Positions 8,707-16,715 of a stretch of 35,833 nucleotides of DNA are shown in pieces. Position numbers and translations under genes: made by a program. Source of the stretch: an uncultured Flavobacteriales bacterium. GTDB lineage: Bacteria; Bacteroidota; Bacteroidia; Flavobacteriales_D; Sanyastnellaceae. The notes under the pieces are model-generated. The model was not told the origin of the DNA. It ran no database searches and worked only from the letters and a program-made list of their open reading frames with translations. Where the stretch lies: positions 1 to 35,833 of the forward strand of contig CAJQIB010000037.1 in assembly GCA_905478325.1 (NCBI GenBank), written 5' to 3'. Each line of letters begins with the position of its first letter. Within the stretch, counting starts at the first letter, position 1.

Positions 8707-10569
8707 TCAAGTCATGCCGATCTCTTGGTTTTCGACCAATCTGAAATAGGTGCCTTGTGCGGCCATCAAATCCTCGTGATTTCCCCATTCTTGGATGGCT
8801 CCGTCGGCAATGACGGCAATCCGATCGGCACTGCGAATCGTACTCAGTCGGTGGGCGATAATCAAGCTGCTGCGTCCGTGCATCAGAACATCCAAGGCTT
8901 TCTGGACTTCCAGTTCACTGGTCGAATCAAGTGCGCTGGTCGCTTCGTCCAGGATTAAAATATCGGGATTGCGCAAAATGGCGCGCGCAATGGCGATGCG
9001 TTGTCGTTGTCCTCCAGAAAGTTGGACGCCACGTTCACCTACCAGCGTCTCAAAGCCCTCAGGGAATGAGTCAATGAATTCCTTGGCATTGGCTTTATCA
9101 GCAGCATCCATGATTTCAGCATCTGTGGCATCGGGTTTGCCATAAGCGATGTTGCTCCGGATATCTCCTCCAAAAAGAATGACCTCCTGAGGAACGAACG
9201 CCACCCGTTTCCGATACGCAGTCAATGGAAAGGAGGCCAATGATTCTCCATCGATGAGGATGTCACCGCTGACAGGATCATGAAAGCGCAAAAGAAGGGA
9301 CGCGATGGTGGATTTCCCGGCTCCCGATGGTCCCACCAAAGCAATGCGTTCTCCTGGAGCAATGTCCAGGTCGACACCACTCAACACATTGATGTCCTCT
9401 CGATTGGGATAATGAAACTGGACATTCTTGAATTGGACGCGTCCCTCAAGCTTCAAATCAACGAGCGTTTCAGAGCGCGTATCGACCGGCTCTTGCGGCT
9501 CATCCATAAGTTCCATTAAGCTCTCAATGGCTCCCAGTCCTTTTTGAAGCGCTGAGAATTGTGCTGCAATGCCGCCAATAGATCCAGCGACCAATCCCGT
9601 CATCAATAGAAAGGTAAAGAAATGCTCACTCGCCAAGCCTCCACTCGCCATGAGGTCTGCTCCTTTGAAAATGACCAGGGTGATGGCTCCGAAGATGAAT
9701 AGAATGATAAAGGAGGCAAAGGCTCCTCTCCAAATGGCTCCTTTCAAAGCGAGTGTGCGGATGTCGCGAATGCTGACTCCGTATCGGACCAACTCCAATG
9801 CTTCGTTGGCAAAGCTCTTCACGCTGATAATGCCCGTGAGGGTCTCTTGCACGATGGTGTTGGACTCTGCGACCTGGTCTTGGGTGCGCTTGGACAGTTT
9901 CCGAATGAACCGTCCAAACAAAATTGCCGCGATGATCATGACGGGCAGCGTTGCCAACATGAGAAGCGTCAATGTCACTGAGAAATACAACAAGGCCAAA
10001 ATTCCACCAATGATGATGATGATCTGCCGGAGCAATTCTGCCATTGTCGTGGTAAAAATGTCCTGTATGGCCGTGATGTCCGATGAAATTCTGCTGTTCA
10101 AATCGCCCACACGGCGTGTGTCAAAAAAGCGCATCGGCATGCGCACAATGGCTTCGAATGCATCACTTCGCATGTCCCGCATCATGTCTTCGGTCATGCG
10201 AGCAAACAAAACGACCCGGGCAAAGCTGAGTGTTGCTTGAACAAACAAGACGATCAAGATGGTCCACCCAATGCTCGACAAGTTGGTCATGTCGATGTTC
10301 AATGCCTGCATGGGCGACTCGACTTGAGCTGGACCATCGCCCATGGTCCCAACTCCACCGAGCTGGCCCCACAAGCGGGTCACGAGCAAGGTTAAAATAC
10401 CGCTGGCACTTATGATGAGAATGCCAAGAGCATACCCCCACGCATGAGGCCGCAGGTACTTGCCCATTTTTCCTAAGGCACCCCAGTTTTTCCAACTGAA
10501 TTTTCGCACCGTCTCATTTTCCTTCTCCGAGCCCGTCTGAGGGGAGTTTTGCCGTCCGCTTTTCGCCAT
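8707..10569 (-). CDS. ABC exporter, MsbA/MDR-like half transporter (fused membrane and ATPase domains)
   Basis: The 620-residue protein fuses a six-helix type I exporter domain (about residues 40-345) to an ATPase domain (about 375-620). The ATPase has Walker A GPSGAGKST with K419, the LSGGQRQRIAIARA signature, Walker B ILILDEATSAL, and the H-loop in IIAHRLSTIRS. It acts as a homodimer in the inner membrane. Lipids, lipid-linked glycans or drugs are possible substrates, and the sequence does not decide among them. Neighbouring gmd suggests but does not prove a role in envelope glycans. The N terminus carries a polar, charged 35-residue extension. The start ATG at 10569 lies 4 nt behind a TAATTTTG promoter box. 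Confidence 0.92.
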   Translation of the reverse strand: MAKSGRQNSPQTGSEKENETVRKFSWKNWGALGKMGKYLRPHAWGYALGILIISASGILTLLVTRLWGQLGGVGTMGDGPAQVESPMQALNIDMTNLSSIGWTILIVLFVQATLSFARVVLFARMTEDMMRDMRSDAFEAIVRMPMRFFDTRRVGDLNSRISSDITAIQDIFTTTMAELLRQIIIIIGGILALLYFSVTLTLLMLATLPVMIIAAILFGRFIRKLSKRTQDQVAESNTIVQETLTGIISVKSFANEALELVRYGVSIRDIRTLALKGAIWRGAFASFIILFIFGAITLVIFKGADLMASGGLASEHFFTFLLMTGLVAGSIGGIAAQFSALQKGLGAIESLMELMDEPQEPVDTRSETLVDLKLEGRVQFKNVQFHYPNREDINVLSGVDLDIAPGERIALVGPSGAGKSTIASLLLRFHDPVSGDILIDGESLASFPLTAYRKRVAFVPQEVILFGGDIRSNIAYGKPDATDAEIMDAADKANAKEFIDSFPEGFETLVGERGVQLSGGQRQRIAIARAILRNPDILILDEATSALDSTSELEVQKALDVLMHGRSSLIIAHRLSTIRSADRIAVIADGAIQEWGNHEDLMAAQGTYFRLVENQEIGMT

Positions 10570-10573
10570 GAGC

Positions 10574-10581
10574 CAAAATTA
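10574..10581 (-). promoter_or_regulatory. Candidate -7 box of the ABC exporter, leaderless
   Basis: On the minus strand TAATTTTG (10581 to 10574) is a perfect TAnnTTTG. It is followed by GCTC and then the ATG of the exporter gene. With transcription normally starting a few bases after this box, the mRNA would have almost no leader. No clear TTTG -33 element is seen. Confidence 0.5.
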
Positions 10582-10623
10582 CGTCCGATTCGGCGTTTAC
10601 TTTGTAATCTTTGTGTCATCCAA

Positions 10624-10654
10624 TTTGGAAGCACGTAATCTGTGACTATCTTTG
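10624..10654 (+). promoter_or_regulatory. rpmH promoter, TTTG-N19-TATCTTTG
   Basis: TTTG at 10624-10627, a 19-bp spacer and TATCTTTG at 10647-10654 match the Bacteroidota primary sigma factor consensus at both elements and in spacing. Transcription would start near 10660, giving a leader of about 40 nt without a Shine-Dalgarno. This is the best promoter in the window, as expected for a ribosomal protein gene. Confidence 0.8.
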
Positions 10655-10700
10655 CCGTCCCGAATTTGGGTGGTTAAATCCACCGAAACACTGACGCATC

Positions 10701-10868
10701 ATGAAAAGGACATTTCAACCCTCTGTACGCAAGCGCCGTAACAAGCATGGCTTTCGCAAGCGAATGGCTTCTGCCAATGGCCGCAATGTATTGAATGCTC
10801 GGCGGGCCAAAGGCCGCAAGAAATTGTCGGTGAGTACAGAACGACGCCACAAAGGCATTGAGCGTTAA
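10701..10868 (+). CDS. rpmH: 50S ribosomal protein L34
   Basis: A 55-codon reading frame from ATG 10701 to TAA 10868 encodes a very basic protein beginning [19 protein letters not shown], the L34 signature, and continuing with [20 protein letters not shown]. It is a structural protein of the large ribosomal subunit and binds 23S rRNA. Length and sequence are typical apart from a slightly extended C terminus ending RRHKGIER. The gene stands alone between divergent and convergent neighbours, with its own strong promoter and terminator. It is not next to rnpA or dnaA as in Gammaproteobacteria or Firmicutes. Confidence 0.98.
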   Translation: MKRTFQPSVRKRRNKHGFRKRMASANGRNVLNARRAKGRKKLSVSTERRHKGIER

Positions 10869-10925
10869 TAGCGCTGAATGTGAAGGATGTTGTGCCTCCA
10901 CGAGGCATTGAACAGTCAATAGACC

Positions 10926-10954
10926 AAAAAAGGAGTTTTCGAACTCCTTTTTTT
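10926..10954. terminator. Bidirectional intrinsic terminator between rpmH and the phosphopantetheinyl transferase gene
   Basis: A perfect 12-bp stem (10926-10937 with 10942-10953) closed by a TTCG tetraloop has AAAAAA on one foot and a T run on the other. It therefore ends in a U-tract on either strand: seven T on plus, six on minus. It serves rpmH (stop at 10868) and the convergent gene whose stop is at 10962. Confidence 0.93.
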
Positions 10955-10961
10955 GTGCCCG

Positions 10962-11672
10962 CTATTTTGGTGTGTCAGAATCGCCCAGAGTCAACGGCTC
11001 GATCATCGGTCCGCAGCACATCCAAATCCGGGCATTGGTGATGGGTGAGACCCGGTTCCAGATTTCCCACGCGTATCGATGACCTCGGACGAGGCCTTCA
11101 ATAGTCCACGTTGTCTCGATATCTGGATTCCAATCAGGGGGTAAAATGACGCGGAGATCTCGTCGGAAATCCAGTTGAGGCCCCAGTGCTTTGAACATGG
11201 ATTCTTTCACCGTCCAAATGGCGCAAAGTTGGGCAAGAGAGGAATGTTCATCGCCTTCTTCCGTTGACATGACACGGTGAGCGATCTGCGGTAACGAAAT
11301 TCGCTCGCATTCGATGTCACATCCGATGGGAGAAGAGCCCAAAGCGACCAACGCATGGCACACATCGCCATCCGTTTGATGTGCTATGCTGATGGCTTGA
11401 TGGATGGCCGTTGAGTTAGGACGCTCAATGTGGGGTTTTAGATTGTCATCATGAACCACGTGAACGTCAGCGGCCTCGAGCCCCAAGCGTTGCAAAGCGT
11501 GATCCACGGAGAAATGCTCCAATTGGCGATGGGCGGGCATACAAACAACATCGCGCTTTGGGAACCGGATTTGATTTTTCGCCCAATGTTTCAAGTCAAC
11601 CGAGTTCGTCTGAACGGCTACGGCCACGGCGTTTGGGGCGGTTGATTCATAGAATGGGTGAATGACTGGCAT
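10962..11672 (-). CDS. 4'-phosphopantetheinyl transferase, Sfp-superfamily
   Basis: With the ATG at 11672 the product has 236 residues, the size of Sfp-type enzymes. These move phosphopantetheine from CoA to a serine of acyl- or peptidyl-carrier proteins. The magnesium site is visible as IGCDIE (D119, E121), and the second motif as WTVKESMFKALG (W153, K156, E157). In the cytoplasm it would activate the fatty acid synthase carrier protein and possibly others. A TTG at 11681 would add three residues, but the ATG fits better. The gene is divergent from ahcY; I recall this pairing from other flavobacteria. A TATACTTG box lies 6 nt before the ATG. Confidence 0.88.
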   Translation of the reverse strand: MPVIHPFYESTAPNAVAVAVQTNSVDLKHWAKNQIRFPKRDVVCMPAHRQLEHFSVDHALQRLGLEAADVHVVHDDNLKPHIERPNSTAIHQAISIAHQTDGDVCHALVALGSSPIGCDIECERISLPQIAHRVMSTEEGDEHSSLAQLCAIWTVKESMFKALGPQLDFRRDLRVILPPDWNPDIETTWTIEGLVRGHRYAWEIWNRVSPITNARIWMCCGPMIEPLTLGDSDTPK

Positions 11673-11678
11673 CGAGCG

Positions 11679-11686
11679 CAAGTATA
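11679..11686 (-). promoter_or_regulatory. Candidate -7 box of the phosphopantetheinyl transferase gene
   Basis: On the minus strand TATACTTG (11686 to 11679) differs from TAnnTTTG by one base and lies 6 nt before the ATG at 11672. It lies inside the 89-bp divergent region shared with ahcY. If used, the leader would be nearly absent. Confidence 0.35.
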
Positions 11687-11761
11687 AATCAAATGGTGAG
11701 TGAACCTTCTTGTCTCAGACCGGTTCATTCTTTGTAATTTTAACTTTCGAAATTAGAAAGC

Positions 11762-13081
11762 ATGAGCACGAGTTTGACAACAGAGAAATTGCCTTACAAA
11801 GTAAAAGACATTGCACTCGCCGAGTGGGGTCGTAAGGAGATTCGACTGGCGGAAGCCGAGATGCCGGGATTGATGGCATTGCGGACGAAGTTCGAAGGTG
11901 AGAAACCACTGAAAGGTGCACGTATCGCGGGATGCTTGCACATGACCATTCAAACGGCTGTTTTGATTGAAACCCTTGTGGATTTGGGTGCAGATGTGAC
12001 CTGGTCTTCATGCAATATTTTCTCAACGCAAGACCATGCCGCCGCAGCAATCGCCGCAGCGGGCATCCCAGTCTATGCTTGGAAGGGTATGACGGAGGAA
12101 GAGTTTGAATGGTGCATCCGTCAAACGCTGTTTTTTGGCGACGATCGCAAGCAATTGAATATGATTTTGGACGATGGTGGCGATTTGACCAACATGGTTC
12201 TTGACGAATACCCTGAACTAGGAGCGGGCATCAACGGTCTTTCCGAGGAAACGACCACAGGTGTTTTGCGTCTGTACGATCGAATGAAGGCCGGCACATT
12301 GCCGATGCCAGCGATTAACGTCAATGATTCAGTGACGAAATCAAAATTCGACAACAAGTACGGTTGTAAGGAATCTGCGGTGGATGCGATTCGTCGCGCC
12401 ACGGACATCATGATGGCTGGAAAAGTTGCTGTTGTTGCAGGATACGGAGATGTTGGCAAGGGCACGGCAGATTCGCTTCGCAGTGCAGGTTGTCGTGTCA
12501 TGGTGACTGAAATTGACCCCATTTGCGCCTTGCAGGCAGCCATGGATGGATATGAAGTGAAACGCATGGTGGATGCCGTGAAGGAATGTGACATCATTGT
12601 TACAGCCACAGGCAACAAAGACATCATTCGTGGAGAGCACTTTGAGCAGATGAAGGACAAGGCCATCGTTTGCAACATCGGTCACTTCGACAATGAGATT
12701 GACGTAGCGTGGTTGAACAATCACCAAAGCGCAACCAAGGATACCATCAAGCCGCAAGTCGACTTGTACAACCTCAACGGAAAGGACATCATCTTATTGG
12801 CGGAAGGCCGCTTGGTGAATTTGGGATGTGCGACGGGCCACCCGAGTTTTGTCATGTCGAACTCATTTACAAACCAAACCCTAGCACAATTGGAGCTTTG
12901 GAACAACGCGGCAGCGTACAAAAATGAGGTCGTCACCTTGCCGAAGCATTTGGACGAGGAAGTGGCACGGCTGCACTTGGACAAAATCAATGTCGTATTG
13001 GAAACCTTGTCGCAGGAACAAGCCGATTACATTGGTGTTCCAGTGAATGGTCCGTTTAAGTCGGACTTGTATCGTTATTGA
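11762..13081 (+). CDS. ahcY: S-adenosyl-L-homocysteine hydrolase
   Basis: The 439-residue protein matches adenosylhomocysteinase along its whole length. It has the N-terminal [23 protein letters not shown] segment, substrate-site residues in [21 protein letters not shown], the NAD-binding loop GYGDVGKG at 227-234, and the conserved C terminus [10 protein letters not shown]. It reversibly cleaves S-adenosylhomocysteine to adenosine and homocysteine, using bound NAD, to keep methylation reactions running. The exosortase-family gene begins only 8 nt after its stop, so the two are probably co-transcribed. A TAACTTTC sequence at 11741-11748 is a possible but weak -7 box. Confidence 0.98.
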   Translation: MSTSLTTEKLPYKVKDIALAEWGRKEIRLAEAEMPGLMALRTKFEGEKPLKGARIAGCLHMTIQTAVLIETLVDLGADVTWSSCNIFSTQDHAAAAIAAAGIPVYAWKGMTEEEFEWCIRQTLFFGDDRKQLNMILDDGGDLTNMVLDEYPELGAGINGLSEETTTGVLRLYDRMKAGTLPMPAINVNDSVTKSKFDNKYGCKESAVDAIRRATDIMMAGKVAVVAGYGDVGKGTADSLRSAGCRVMVTEIDPICALQAAMDGYEVKRMVDAVKECDIIVTATGNKDIIRGEHFEQMKDKAIVCNIGHFDNEIDVAWLNNHQSATKDTIKPQVDLYNLNGKDIILLAEGRLVNLGCATGHPSFVMSNSFTNQTLAQLELWNNAAAYKNEVVTLPKHLDEEVARLHLDKINVVLETLSQEQADYIGVPVNGPFKSDLYRY

Positions 13082-13089
13082 TCATTCGG

Positions 13090-13668
13090 ATGGGAGCCAT
13101 CCAACAGCTTAGAGAATTCGTCCGGTCACAGCCGGACGTTTTCCGTTTTCTAGTGTTGGGTTTTGGCGGATACATTGTGTGGCACCTGAGCTATGAGGAA
13201 TTTCTGAAGCCCGCGACCTTCATGGATGAGTATGTGACCGAGAGTCTCATCGTGATCACCGAGTGGGCTCTGGAATGGCTGGGATATGGATTGAATGCGC
13301 AATTCCAAATTATGGACGAGGCCTTCAGAACACGAGTTGGAATCAAAGGCGCAGCCGGAGTGTTCGTGGGGCCATCGTGCGATGGCGTGGTCTTATTTGC
13401 TCTGTTTGCCATCTTCATTGCGTCGTTTCCAGGGCGTTGGACGCGGAAGGTGTGGTTCATTCCTTTCGGGATTGCCATTTTACACGCGGCCAATGCATTT
13501 CGTATTATTTGCTTGCTGATGATTCAACTGTATTGGCCTTCAGCAATGGAATTCAATCATGACTACACGTTTACAGTCTTTGTTTATAGCATCATTTTTG
13601 CGTTGTGGTATGTCTATGCGACGCAACAAAACGGCATGAGCTGGAAGCGCTCTACGGCACGATCATGA
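13090..13668 (+). CDS. Exosortase/archaeosortase-family membrane transpeptidase (possibly XrtX type)
   Basis: The 192-residue protein has about five to six hydrophobic helices. It carries the exosortase catalytic set in order: C97 in VGPSCDGVVLF, R138 in HAANAFRIICL, and H157 in EFNHDYTFTVFVYS. Family members cleave a C-terminal sorting signal of exported proteins in the inner membrane and pass them on for surface attachment. The ATG at 13090 is preferred over a TTG at 13078 that overlaps the ahcY stop. The next gene overlaps by 4 bp and encodes a membrane protein of the kind that accompanies flavobacterial exosortases. No substrate with a matching sorting tail was seen in the window. The subtype is from memory. 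Confidence 0.82.
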   Translation: MGAIQQLREFVRSQPDVFRFLVLGFGGYIVWHLSYEEFLKPATFMDEYVTESLIVITEWALEWLGYGLNAQFQIMDEAFRTRVGIKGAAGVFVGPSCDGVVLFALFAIFIASFPGRWTRKVWFIPFGIAILHAANAFRIICLLMIQLYWPSAMEFNHDYTFTVFVYSIIFALWYVYATQQNGMSWKRSTARS

Positions 13669-14222
13669 GGGGAAATACGGCAGCGCCCATCTTGCCCTGG
13701 AAACGGCCAACGTGGATCGTTGTATTACTGGGAATGCTCGTTTTTGGTTTTTACCAAGAACTTGCGAAGGTGCATCTCAATCATTACATCGAGACTTTGG
13801 AACGGAACCCTGAAATCGTGGATTTGGAGCCGTCGAGTCGTGCCATGGCGTGGAAACAACTCAGTCAACCCAAGCGCTTGCATTATTATGTTATTCGCGG
13901 GACTTGGGACGGATTTCATGCGTTTTCTTTGAAGGAGTTGAACGCGCTGAAATGGGCCATGAGTCTATTGATCCTCCTGGTGTTTTTTGTTTTTGACGGT
14001 CTTTTCTTGAAGACAACGGGCCACTTCCATCGGTGGCCTTGGCTGGTCGTTATTTATGGGATGGCCGGACTGATCATGGGGGTGTTCATGATCGCAGTTC
14101 GAGGGAAAGCGGGATACAGTGTTTCGCATGAATTCCTGGCGTTTTTGCAATCGCCGTTGCCTTCCTTCCTCATTGTACTGGTGCCGTCCCTTCTTGAACG
14201 AATGCGCCAAAAAGAGGCGTGA
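13665..14222 (+). CDS. Membrane protein associated with the exosortase
   Basis: From the ATG at 13665, which overlaps the exosortase stop (ATGA), the product has 185 residues. One helix lies near residues 16-33. A periplasmic-looking segment of about 60 residues follows, containing VHLNHYIETLERNPE, then three more hydrophobic helices at about 97-115, 124-145 and 158-176. I recognise no catalytic motif. Translational coupling to a transpeptidase, and memory of small partner proteins beside flavobacterial exosortases, suggest a subunit or substrate-handling role; this is inference. An upstream in-frame ATG would add 20 residues inside the exosortase gene and is less likely. The gene converges on its neighbour with a 3-bp gap. 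Confidence 0.75.
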   Translation: MRGNTAAPILPWKRPTWIVVLLGMLVFGFYQELAKVHLNHYIETLERNPEIVDLEPSSRAMAWKQLSQPKRLHYYVIRGTWDGFHAFSLKELNALKWAMSLLILLVFFVFDGLFLKTTGHFHRWPWLVVIYGMAGLIMGVFMIAVRGKAGYSVSHEFLAFLQSPLPSFLIVLVPSLLERMRQKEA

Positions 14223-14225
14223 TGC

Positions 14226-14663
14226 TCAGGGGTTGTAGACCCGGAGGATGGGAGGAGTCCAAGACGTAGCGTAGCGGTGCAAGGGCACCGAGGCATCGCC
14301 ATCGACAACTGACCCGTCAATGATGAGCCATTGTGCATTGCTGCAAGGGTCGGTCAAAATCAGTCCGTCTTCTTCGACTTGAACTTGACAGCCTGCGGGA
14401 ATGTCAGCCGTTGCATGGCGATCCAATGCGACGAATTGGTCCAATGTGTAGCGATATAAAATGAGGCCTTGCGAGCCGCCACTCACGGCGATGTGGCCGC
14501 TTGGGACGGACAAGTCTATGTATGCGGGCAAATCGATGTTGATTTCGAAATCCACAGGGACATACGGGATAAACTGGTCGCTATCGTTGCACTTGGATTG
14601 ACACAGCAAAAGGGGCAAGAAGCCAACCCACAAAATTCGAGGATACCGACGGGATTTCTTCAT
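14226..14663 (-). CDS. Degenerate Rieske-fold exported protein (likely without an Fe-S cluster)
   Basis: The 145-residue protein has an N-terminal signal (residues 1-21) ending in LLLC, so C21 might be a lipidated cysteine, although the lipobox is not canonical. After an IPYVPVDFEINIDL segment, the arrangement GGSQGLILYRYTLDQFVALDR, a Cys near 92, DPC at 105-107 and IIDGSVVDG follows the layout of Bacteroidota Rieske-like lipoproteins. The CxH and CxxH cluster ligands are missing: DRHATAD stands where the first Cys would be, and DPCSNAQW has no His. It probably keeps the fold without binding 2Fe-2S. Its start overlaps the tsaB stop by 4 bp. The function is unknown. Confidence 0.75.
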   Translation of the reverse strand: MKKSRRYPRILWVGFLPLLLCQSKCNDSDQFIPYVPVDFEINIDLPAYIDLSVPSGHIAVSGGSQGLILYRYTLDQFVALDRHATADIPAGCQVQVEEDGLILTDPCSNAQWLIIDGSVVDGDASVPLHRYATSWTPPILRVYNP

Positions 14664-15415
14664 GACGAGGGAGGGGAATCAATAGCACGGTTACGCAGAC
14701 CTAGAGGGTCTCGGGGTGTTCCCGCTATGAACTCTTTCAGGTAACGTGGCTCGAAGTAGGCGAGGTCTTCGAATTCGCGATGTACAAACCGCCGGGTTGC
14801 CGGTGCGCACGTATCCATTGCATTGGGATGTCCTTCGATGAACGACCAGGAATCGGTGAGCGAGCTTAGCAAGCGTTGGGTTTTTTGAGCGGCATCCCCA
14901 ATCACCACAACATGTGAATGGTTTGCTGCGAATGGGAACAAGTGATCTAAACCCACGTGCGGCTCCAAAATCAAAGCACGTGTAGGCTCTACTACAGTCC
15001 AACCCGAACCGTTTGGGGCATATGTCGCGGTGTACACCTCGTCCCTTCTCGCGTCTAAAACGGCAACGACTGCATCCGGTGGGCGTGTGGTCATGCGGCT
15101 CGCTTGAAAAGCCAAAGACTCAAGCGTGTCTGTCGCGATTAAAGGAATCTCCAATGCATGGCATAGCCCTTTGGCTGTTGCAACTCCAATGCGCAGCCCC
15201 GTGTAGCTACCTGGGCCGGCAGAAACAGCTATGGCGCTCAACTCTTTGCTGGCAATGCCGGCATCACGCAGAACGTCGTCAATAAAGGGCAAGAGGCGTT
15301 CGGCATGGACATAAGAAGGGCCAATGTCATGGCGATGGGCGATTACCTTCTCTCCTTGAAAAACGGCCACAGAGCATGCAAGGGTAGCGGTTTCTATGGC
15401 AAGGATGAGCGGCAT
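14660..15415 (-). CDS. tsaB: tRNA threonylcarbamoyladenosine biosynthesis protein TsaB
   Basis: The product from ATG 15415 has 251 residues. It opens with the ASKHA fold signature PLILAIETATLACSVAVF and contains the conserved stretch AIAVSAGPGSYTGLRIGVATAKGLC. TsaB is the scaffold that, with TsaD and TsaE, makes the t6A modification of tRNAs reading ANN codons. An upstream GTG at 15424 would add three residues. The gene follows the efflux adaptor stop by 12 nt and is coupled to the Rieske-like gene, so it is co-transcribed with functionally unrelated envelope genes. Confidence 0.95.
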   Translation of the reverse strand: MPLILAIETATLACSVAVFQGEKVIAHRHDIGPSYVHAERLLPFIDDVLRDAGIASKELSAIAVSAGPGSYTGLRIGVATAKGLCHALEIPLIATDTLESLAFQASRMTTRPPDAVVAVLDARRDEVYTATYAPNGSGWTVVEPTRALILEPHVGLDHLFPFAANHSHVVVIGDAAQKTQRLLSSLTDSWSFIEGHPNAMDTCAPATRRFVHREFEDLAYFEPRYLKEFIAGTPRDPLGLRNRAIDSPPSS

Positions 15416-15427
15416 ACTGGACACGTT

Positions 15428-16705
15428 TCAGTCTTCTTGTTTCTCGGGTGCTGCTTCTGCGGCGTCCCCATCCTCTAACGTACGCGACACCCGTTCATAC
15501 GGCCCCGTTATCACAACCGCCCCGGTGTCCAATCCAGCGTGAATGACGATGTTGCGATTGTCTTGAATCCCAGAAGTAACCGGGGTCCACACCGCTATTC
15601 CATCGCTCAAGAGGAACACACCGAGAATACTGACGCCTTCGTCATCGTCGTTCTCACGGGTGGTAACCGCTTGAATGGGAATGGAAATGGCGTTGCTCTC
15701 CTGTCGTGTCAAAATATCCACTTTGGCGCTCATCCCTGGGCGAAAAGGAGAGACCAAGGTGGAGTCGTCGGCGAGCAAATGAGCGTAGCTGTCGTGAAGC
15801 AGGCGGACTTTCACAGAGAAGTTGGTGACCTGGTCCATGGAGAACCCATTGAGTCCCGCATTGAGAGCGGTATTTCCAATTTCAGTAACCACGCCCGTGA
15901 AGACATCATTGAGATAGGCGTCCACTTCGATTTCGGCCATATCGCCGAGCCCGACTCGGACAATGTCACTTTCATTGACTTCAACATTGACTTCCATGGT
16001 CGATAAGTCCGACACTTTCATGACGACTTCTCCCGCTGTAAACCCATTGCCTTGAACACTCTCCCCAATTTCTTTCACCAACGCTGTAACCGTTCCAGAT
16101 TGCGGAGCAGTGAGTGTAGTCCGGGATAAATTATCGCGGGCTTCTTGGACAGAAGCAGAGGCGCTTGAAATGGCAAACTCAGCGCTGCGAATGGACTCTT
16201 GTGCGGACTTCTGCGTGGCATCAGCAGTCCGGAAATTTGCCTCAGCGCTGTCGTAGTCTGCTTGGGAAATGACGCCGCTGGCATGCAATTGTTGCGTGCG
16301 TTCCCAACTGCGGGTTGCGGCGAAATACTGTGCGTCTGCTTGATTCGCTTGTGCACGAGCGGAGGCCAAGTTGGATCGAGCGGAATTCAAGGCTGCTTCA
16401 GCGCGATTCAATGCCGCTTCGTACAAATCGGGGTTGATTTGCACCAATAAATCGCTAGAATGCACGGCGTCTCCCTCTTTAACGGGAAGTGCGGTGATCT
16501 GTCCGCTGACTTGCGCGGTGATGTTGACTTCGACTTCGGGTTGAATTTTCCCGGAAGCCGATACACGTTCAACGATGTCGCGGAGTTGTACGGATTCCAC
16601 ATCAACCTGAGGAAGGTCGGTTTTCCCCCCGTAAAACTTCCCTGCAATGAGCAATGCAACGAGTGCGACACTCAGAATAATCCAAAACTTCTTCGTGAAT
16701 TTCAT
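15428..16705 (-). CDS. Efflux periplasmic adaptor (MacA/HlyD-like)
   Basis: The 425-residue protein has an N-terminal anchor (about residues 7-22). A first lipoyl half follows (VSASGKIQPEVEVNITAQVSG and VKEGDAVHSSDLLVQINP), then a long Ala/Gln-rich coiled-coil hairpin (about 85-190). The second lipoyl half (TLTAPQSGTVTALVKEIGESV) and a beta-barrel domain come after. Charged residues end the chain (EAAPEKQED). This build fits adaptors of ABC-type MacAB systems or RND pumps. The TolC-like gene is 10 nt upstream, but no pump gene follows; tsaB does. It must work with a pump encoded elsewhere. The start ATG at 16705 is clear. Confidence 0.9.
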   Translation of the reverse strand: MKFTKKFWIILSVALVALLIAGKFYGGKTDLPQVDVESVQLRDIVERVSASGKIQPEVEVNITAQVSGQITALPVKEGDAVHSSDLLVQINPDLYEAALNRAEAALNSARSNLASARAQANQADAQYFAATRSWERTQQLHASGVISQADYDSAEANFRTADATQKSAQESIRSAEFAISSASASVQEARDNLSRTTLTAPQSGTVTALVKEIGESVQGNGFTAGEVVMKVSDLSTMEVNVEVNESDIVRVGLGDMAEIEVDAYLNDVFTGVVTEIGNTALNAGLNGFSMDQVTNFSVKVRLLHDSYAHLLADDSTLVSPFRPGMSAKVDILTRQESNAISIPIQAVTTRENDDDEGVSILGVFLLSDGIAVWTPVTSGIQDNRNIVIHAGLDTGAVVITGPYERVSRTLEDGDAAEAAPEKQED

Positions 16706-16715
16706 GGTGTCTGGC

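Noticed and set aside
9569-10240. 223-codon open frame on the plus strand within the ABC exporter region
   Set aside because: It is antisense to the well-supported transporter, has low-complexity Met/Arg/Lys/Ser composition and no recognisable motif.
11741-11748. TAACTTTC before ahcY as a -7 box
   Set aside because: The last base mismatches and no TTTG lies at a suitable distance, so it was left out as a feature although some promoter must exist in this gap.
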